From CAZEID01 sp964512075 (GTDB lineage: Bacteria > Patescibacteriota > WWE3 > 9FT-COMBO-53-11), in assembly GCA_964512075.1 (NCBI GenBank), contig CAZEID010000009.1, positions 1 to 18,040 of the forward strand: 18,040 nucleotides of DNA. The letters are read 5' to 3'. Position numbers and translations under genes: made by a program. The notes beneath the pieces are model-generated. The model saw nothing but the letters and a program-made list of their open reading frames with translations, was not told the origin of the DNA and made no database searches. This document shows, in pieces, positions 15,126 through 18,040 of this stretch; position 1 is the stretch's first letter, and each line of letters starts with the position of its first letter.

Positions 15126-16102
15126 AAGATACCCACTAAGGCCTTGGCTAACTTATCGGGATCGTGCCGCAAAAGACTGCGCTTGAGGGTATCGCCGGAC
15201 TGGGGCGTGAAGAGGCGCTCAGAAAGGAAATCCCCCTTGACTAGCGCGTACTTTTCCTCCCGTAAGTCGTTCTCGATCGGGAAGGAACTTTCCGAGGAAG
15301 CATAATACTGCAAAACATCCTCAGGAAGCGGAGCAGTATTCACTAAGATGTGGCTGAAATTGGTCCCCAAGTGCTCTTCCAGTACCGCCGCATGGCGAGA
15401 AGCGGGAAAGCCGTTGGTCTGACCGAATTTGCTCATTAAATTGAGAATGTAAACCCGGTGAGCCTTGGATCTTTGGACCGCTTCCGAAATCCCGGCGACC
15501 ATCAAAGTTGGAAGCAGACTGGTGTAAATATCTCCGGGACCGACCACAATTAGATCCGCCTCCCGGATGGCCGTTACTGCTTTGGGGTTAGCTTTAGGCT
15601 GAGGAAGAAGGTAAACCCGCCGAATCGCCAATCGCCCATCGTGCTTCGGCTCATCAATTGAGTGCTCCCCCACCACAGTTACCCCTTCGTCGTACTCGGC
15701 AACTAGATTAGTTTCTTCTAAAGTTACCGGGAGAACTCGACCTTTTGTTCGAAGGATCTTTTCGGCGGCCTCAATTGCTTTCTCCTGAGACCCCAAGGTG
15801 TGGGAGAGCGCTACTAAGAACAGGTTGCCAAAGGTAGTTCCTTCCACCCCCACCCCTTCGGAAAACCGATAATTAAAGAGCTCCCGCAAGGTTCCCTCAC
15901 CGTTCTCTTCCGCCAAAGCCAGGAGGGCCTTCCGGACATCCGAAACCGGGAGCATCCCAAACTCATCGCGCTCTTTCCGCGCGGAGCCGCCGGAATCAGC
16001 CATCGTTACTACAGCGGTAATTTCCAAGGGATATTTCTTTAGGCCGGAGAGCACCACGTAAGTGCCCGTCCCACCCCCCAAAACCACAACCTTCTTAGCC
16101 AT
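15113..16102 (-). CDS. yvcK: YvcK/GlmR-type UDP-GlcNAc-binding regulator (CofD-like family)
   Basis: 329 residues, typical for YvcK. Signatures are VVVLGGGTGTYVVLSGLK (5-22), VVTMADSGGSARKERDEFGM (31-50), the PVSDVRKAL segment and VVGPGDIYTSLLPTLMV. In Bacillus this cytoplasmic protein binds UDP-GlcNAc, is needed for wall synthesis under gluconeogenic growth and is reported to stimulate GlmS, hence the name GlmR. Here it lies immediately upstream of glmS with one base between its stop and the glmS initiation codon. The ATG has no clear ribosome site. A promoter-like TGCTAGAAT lies about 45 bases upstream. The homologous CofD enzyme shares the fold, but the ADSGGSARK pattern and glmS context favour YvcK. 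Confidence 0.92.
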   Translation of the reverse strand: MAKKVVVLGGGTGTYVVLSGLKKYPLEITAVVTMADSGGSARKERDEFGMLPVSDVRKALLALAEENGEGTLRELFNYRFSEGVGVEGTTFGNLFLVALSHTLGSQEKAIEAAEKILRTKGRVLPVTLEETNLVAEYDEGVTVVGEHSIDEPKHDGRLAIRRVYLLPQPKANPKAVTAIREADLIVVGPGDIYTSLLPTLMVAGISEAVQRSKAHRVYILNLMSKFGQTNGFPASRHAAVLEEHLGTNFSHILVNTAPLPEDVLQYYASSESSFPIENDLREEKYALVKGDFLSERLFTPQSGDTLKRSLLRHDPDKLAKALVGILEES

Positions 16103-16145
16103 CGTTTATAAAAACGTTACGGACAAAAGGATGTCACAGGAGTGA

Positions 16146-16154
16146 ATTCTAGCA
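16146..16154 (-). promoter_or_regulatory. Extended -10 promoter of yvcK-glmS
   Basis: On the minus strand TG-C-TAGAAT matches the extended -10 with five of six consensus positions in the hexamer. The nearest -35-like TTGCTT is 19 bases upstream. The predicted start leaves a leader of roughly 38 bases before the yvcK ATG. Confidence 0.5.
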
Positions 16155-16230
16155 CTAAGCACGAAATCTTAAGCAAATCCAAAAACCGGAGTCCCAAACT
16201 GTTTCGGATTCAGAGATTCAGATTCGAGAT

Positions 16231-16485
16231 TTACGAAAAGAGGGTCCAGAAAAAGAGAAGAATTACCAGCGCTCCCACGAGCAAATATTCCAAAATCAAA
16301 TCCAGCGTAAGCCGGCGGCGAAAGTAATGGTAAATCAGCCCCCAGAAGTTGTAGGATACTACCGCCGCCACGACCACGTAGAGCTGCATCAAAGGAGCTT
16401 CTTTAAATTGGAGGAAGGCTAAGATCGAAGTGCCGAAGATGATGGACAGGGCCAAGTAATGGGCGATTGGGTAAAACTTCCTCAT
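16231..16485 (-). CDS. Small integral membrane protein, unknown function
   Basis: 84 residues from the ATG at 16485, which shares one base with the TGA of the CAP-domain gene (TGATG). A TTG three bases earlier is possible but less likely. Three hydrophobic segments are visible: HYLALSIIFGTSILAFLQF, LYVVVAAVVSYNFWGLIY and LEYLLVGALVILLFFWTLF, with basic YFRRRLTLD between the second and third. I recognise no family. Overlap with the CAP-domain gene suggests a joint role in the membrane, perhaps as a partner or anchor. The 128 bases between its stop and yvcK hold the yvcK promoter. Confidence 0.75.
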   Translation of the reverse strand: MRKFYPIAHYLALSIIFGTSILAFLQFKEAPLMQLYVVVAAVVSYNFWGLIYHYFRRRLTLDLILEYLLVGALVILLFFWTLFS

Positions 16486-17465
16486 CAAATTACCCCTCCC
16501 GTCCGAGCCAGCGAAACTATCACCATCAAAAGCCCCAGAATTGCCATGTGGCCAATATTCTCAGCCGTTCGCCGCCACTCCTCCGCATTCAACCCCCCGC
16601 GAAGCATATAAACCTGATCTAAAGCAAAGAGACCTAAAAGAAGGAAGCCAAAACCCAACGGAACCCCTTTTGGAGTCACGGTCGGGTTAAAGGTGCGAAC
16701 AACCTGTTCCAGAGGGGTAATTTTAGCCTGGGTAAGTTCTACCACCCGCGGCTCGCCGCCTTTTTCGGTCGGGCCTTCAACTGCCAACGGCTGTGCCGCC
16801 GGAGCCTTAGCTCCCGCCGTTCCTCCCGAGGGCTTACTTGCTGTTCCTCCCGTAGATCCGACCGCCGTTGAAGCTCCCAAAGGCGTGCCAAGCATCTGAA
16901 CGACCAACGTAGTCTCCTCACCCAGAAGGGTCCCGTTCACTGCGACCATCCCAATATCTTTATAGTTGGCATTAACGATATTGGCGCGGTGGGAGGGGGA
17001 ATTCATCCAAGCTATCACTACCGCCGAAGAGGTGTCGAAATCCTTCGCCAAATTCTCCCCCGCGTACTTGTAGTTGTAACCCGCTTGCAGAATGAATTGC
17101 CAAGGAGTCGTGGAACCGTCCGGCGCATAGTGGGCCCAGTAATTTTTGGCGAACATGTCTTGGGCTTTCTTCAGCGCCGCCTGCTCCAGTTTGTAGTTGC
17201 GCTGCAAGATCGGTAAGCCTGCCTTGCTTCGCTCCTGATTAACCAACTGGTAAAGCTCGCTCGTAGCGATATTGGTGGCAAACCCTAAAATTCGGGGGGA
17301 CATCCGGTACAGGTAGACTTGGGAGAACAACAAAACTAAGACGTAGAGGAAAAGTGCCGAATTCTTGAGCAGCCGCGCCCGAGTACTAGGATCGGGGTAA
17401 GGCAAAATGTAGCACGCGTTTTTCACGCAAAAGTGGATAAACCTTCGGCCGGCGTTCTTGATCAT
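16485..17465 (-). CDS. CAP-domain (SCP/PR1-like) membrane protein
   Basis: 326 residues from the ATG at 17465, which has GGGAG six bases upstream. An ATG at 17477 would coincide with the predicted transcription start. A membrane segment lies near residues 37-55 (SALFLYVLVLLFSQVYLY). The CAP domain follows (about 64-194) with LVNQERSKAGLP, WAHYAPDG (H112), YAGENLAKDF (E137) and WMNSPSHRANI (H159), the usual CAP pocket residues. A low-complexity Gly/Ala/Pro/Thr linker and two further hydrophobic segments (GFGFLLLGLFALDQVYML and a C-terminal one) end the protein. The CAP domain should lie outside the membrane. Bacterial CAP proteins of this YkwD-like type have no agreed activity. The extra C-terminal membrane segments are less common than simple secreted forms. 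Confidence 0.9.
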   Translation of the reverse strand: MIKNAGRRFIHFCVKNACYILPYPDPSTRARLLKNSALFLYVLVLLFSQVYLYRMSPRILGFATNIATSELYQLVNQERSKAGLPILQRNYKLEQAALKKAQDMFAKNYWAHYAPDGSTTPWQFILQAGYNYKYAGENLAKDFDTSSAVVIAWMNSPSHRANIVNANYKDIGMVAVNGTLLGEETTLVVQMLGTPLGASTAVGSTGGTASKPSGGTAGAKAPAAQPLAVEGPTEKGGEPRVVELTQAKITPLEQVVRTFNPTVTPKGVPLGFGFLLLGLFALDQVYMLRGGLNAEEWRRTAENIGHMAILGLLMVIVSLARTGGVI

Positions 17466-17477
17466 TTCAACTCCCAT

Positions 17478-17488
17478 TGTATACTATA
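17478..17488 (-). promoter_or_regulatory. Possible -10 region of the CAP-domain gene
   Basis: Two overlapping -10-like hexamers, TATAGT (17488-17483) and TATACA (17483-17478), lie just before the gene, with no clear -35. Using TATAGT, transcription would begin near 17476, which favours the ATG at 17465 as the start. Confidence 0.35.
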
Positions 17489-17540
17489 GGACTCGACAAC
17501 GCAAAGGACCCGCTCCCATTCAATCTTAGCAAGATCCCCT

Positions 17541-17581
17541 TAAAAAGATGAAGGCCCGCTGTCTCGAAGACTTTGCGGGCC
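17541..17581 (-). terminator. Intrinsic terminator after the 45-residue gene
   Basis: On the minus strand GGCCCGC and GCGGGCC form a seven-pair stem, with an inner GTCT/AGAC stem closed by TCG. TTCATCTTTTT follows. It ends the transcription unit of the small gene before the CAP-domain promoter. Confidence 0.88.
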
Positions 17582-17600
17582 GTTGTGGGGTTTGTGGGGT

Positions 17601-17738
17601 TCACTGACGCCGCGATCTTCGTAAAGCAAAAACCGCGATTGCGGTGAACCCTCCGATCACCACCAACCAAGGACCGATGGTAGTGATCACGACCCCGGAC
17701 TGTAAAAGTCCGGAGTTCAGAAAATCAATGATGCCCAT
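17601..17738 (-). CDS. 45-residue single-pass membrane protein with its own promoter and terminator
   Basis: This short gene starts at an ATG preceded by a near-perfect AAGGAGG ribosome site (GG-CCCG before ATG) and ends with TGA at 17601. The product begins MGIIDFLNSGLLQSGVV, continues with a hydrophobic stretch (about residues 22-39, from GPWLVVIGGF to AVFAL) and ends in a basic tail RRSRRQ, so one membrane helix with the basic end probably inside. I recognise no family. It has a strong promoter 30 bases upstream and a strong terminator 20 bases downstream, so it is a complete one-gene unit. That independence, and the strength of the signals, suggests high expression. A hairpin-forming inverted repeat lies within its first codons. 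Confidence 0.78.
   Translation of the reverse strand: MGIIDFLNSGLLQSGVVITTIGPWLVVIGGFTAIAVFALRRSRRQ
17695..17713. repeat. 7-bp inverted repeat near the start of the 45-residue gene
   Basis: CCGGACT and AGTCCGG flank a five-base loop, forming a perfect hairpin about 25 bases after the start codon on the transcript. It could slow initiation or early elongation, or merely reflect codons for SGLLQSG. Confidence 0.6.
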
Positions 17739-17767
17739 CGGGCCTCCTTTTCTTTAAGGTTACTCTT

Positions 17768-17796
17768 ACTATACCACACTATGGGGCATAAATCAA
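17768..17796 (-). promoter_or_regulatory. Strong promoter of the 45-residue gene
   Basis: On the minus strand TTGATT (17796-17791) and TATAGT (17773-17768) are exactly 17 bases apart, with TGG before the -10 giving an extended form. The -35 overlaps the stop codon of the VanZ-like gene. It is the best promoter match in the window. Confidence 0.75.
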
Positions 17797-18040
17797 GCCC
17801 TTTTACTGGACCGGGATAAGTAAAATTTAACCAGGAATAACCCAACAGAGATCCCCAAAAGATCGAAGCCAAGATCCTCAACCTTCCCCGAACGAGTCGG
17901 CACCAGCATCTGATGCAGCTCATCGCTGACTGCGTAAAAGAACGCCAGCGACCCCGCCCCCAGCCCCAACTCCCAAAACTTCCAGTTGGCGCCGAAGCTT
18001 CCGCGAACCGCCCGGAAAAGAAGGGCAGAGAGAACAGCAT
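17793..18040 (-). CDS. VanZ-like membrane protein, C-terminal part, 5' end off the window
   Basis: The frame starting at 18038 on the minus strand gives 81 residues to the TGA at 17793. It contains FYAVSDELHQMLVPTRSGKV and EDLGFDLLGISVGLFL, the DExHQ...R...D...D..G pattern of VanZ-like domains, with hydrophobic segments on both sides of the DELHQ motif and a basic end RSSKRA. VanZ-like proteins are small integral membrane proteins; some affect glycopeptide (teicoplanin) resistance, but most have no known role. The N-terminal part is beyond the right edge. A longer open frame (17717-18040) in another register is a shadow with poor residue composition. Confidence 0.82.
   Translation of the reverse strand, partial: AVLSALLFRAVRGSFGANWKFWELGLGAGSLAFFYAVSDELHQMLVPTRSGKVEDLGFDLLGISVGLFLVKFYLSRSSKRA

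Noticed and set aside
17717..18040. 107-codon open frame on the minus strand
   Set aside because: Trp/Arg/Ser-rich, low-plausibility product; the neighbouring register encodes a clear VanZ-like C-terminus, and this frame runs across the small gene's promoter and start.
1..18040. TGA recoding (Gly or Trp), as in some CPR lineages
   Set aside because: TGA ends several genes exactly at overlaps with the next start (8048, 16485) and no recognised protein has an internal TGA.
1..18040. CRISPR arrays, tRNAs, rRNAs, transposases
   Set aside because: I looked for regular short repeats, cloverleaf-like patterns and transposase motifs and saw none.

Overview
The window is a gene-dense bacterial segment, mostly on the minus strand, devoted to the cell surface: nucleotide-sugar synthesis, glycan assembly and modification, and peptidoglycan-related enzymes. 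The taxon cannot be named from sequence alone. Short or absent leaders, tightly overlapping genes, TGA used as an ordinary stop, small membrane proteins, a CAP-domain protein and a tandem pair of sulfatase-like membrane proteins suggest a Patescibacteria/CPR-type or related uncultivated lineage (inference, moderate to low confidence). I saw no rRNA, tRNA, CRISPR array or transposase.

Left part (1-1789, minus): gmd and a GDP-L-fucose synthase-like gene overlap and would convert GDP-mannose to GDP-L-fucose. The second gene runs off the left edge and carries an apparent one-base frameshift near 95-98. Divergent from gmd is a large exported PGRP/Amidase_2-type peptidoglycan amidase with four C-terminal Ig-like repeats (1974-4676).

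Middle-left (4711-10798, minus) is a probable five-gene operon, read right to left: a GT4 glycosyltransferase, a small membrane protein with a DPGTGS motif, a protein joining a kinase-like region to a methyltransferase, and two paralogous membrane-anchored alkaline-phosphatase-superfamily (sulfatase-like) proteins. Together they look like a system that builds and caps or decorates a surface glycan.

Middle (10901-13051, plus) is an isolated unit with its own extended -10 promoter, ribosome site and intrinsic terminator. It encodes a 716-residue protein that I read as C2H2-like zinc finger, degenerate metallophosphoesterase-like domain, winged-helix-like segment and second metallophosphoesterase domain. 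This is the most unusual gene in the window.

Right part (13258-18040, minus): a VanZ-like gene is cut by the right edge. A 45-residue membrane protein follows with a clear promoter and terminator. Next come a CAP-domain membrane protein and an 84-residue membrane protein that overlap by one base, then yvcK/glmR and glmS. GlmS appears to start at a non-canonical ATT codon, because only that start keeps the catalytic cysteine. GlmR is a UDP-GlcNAc-binding regulator in Bacillus, and GlmS makes the first committed precursor of UDP-GlcNAc, so their near-contact places a regulator next to its pathway's entry enzyme.
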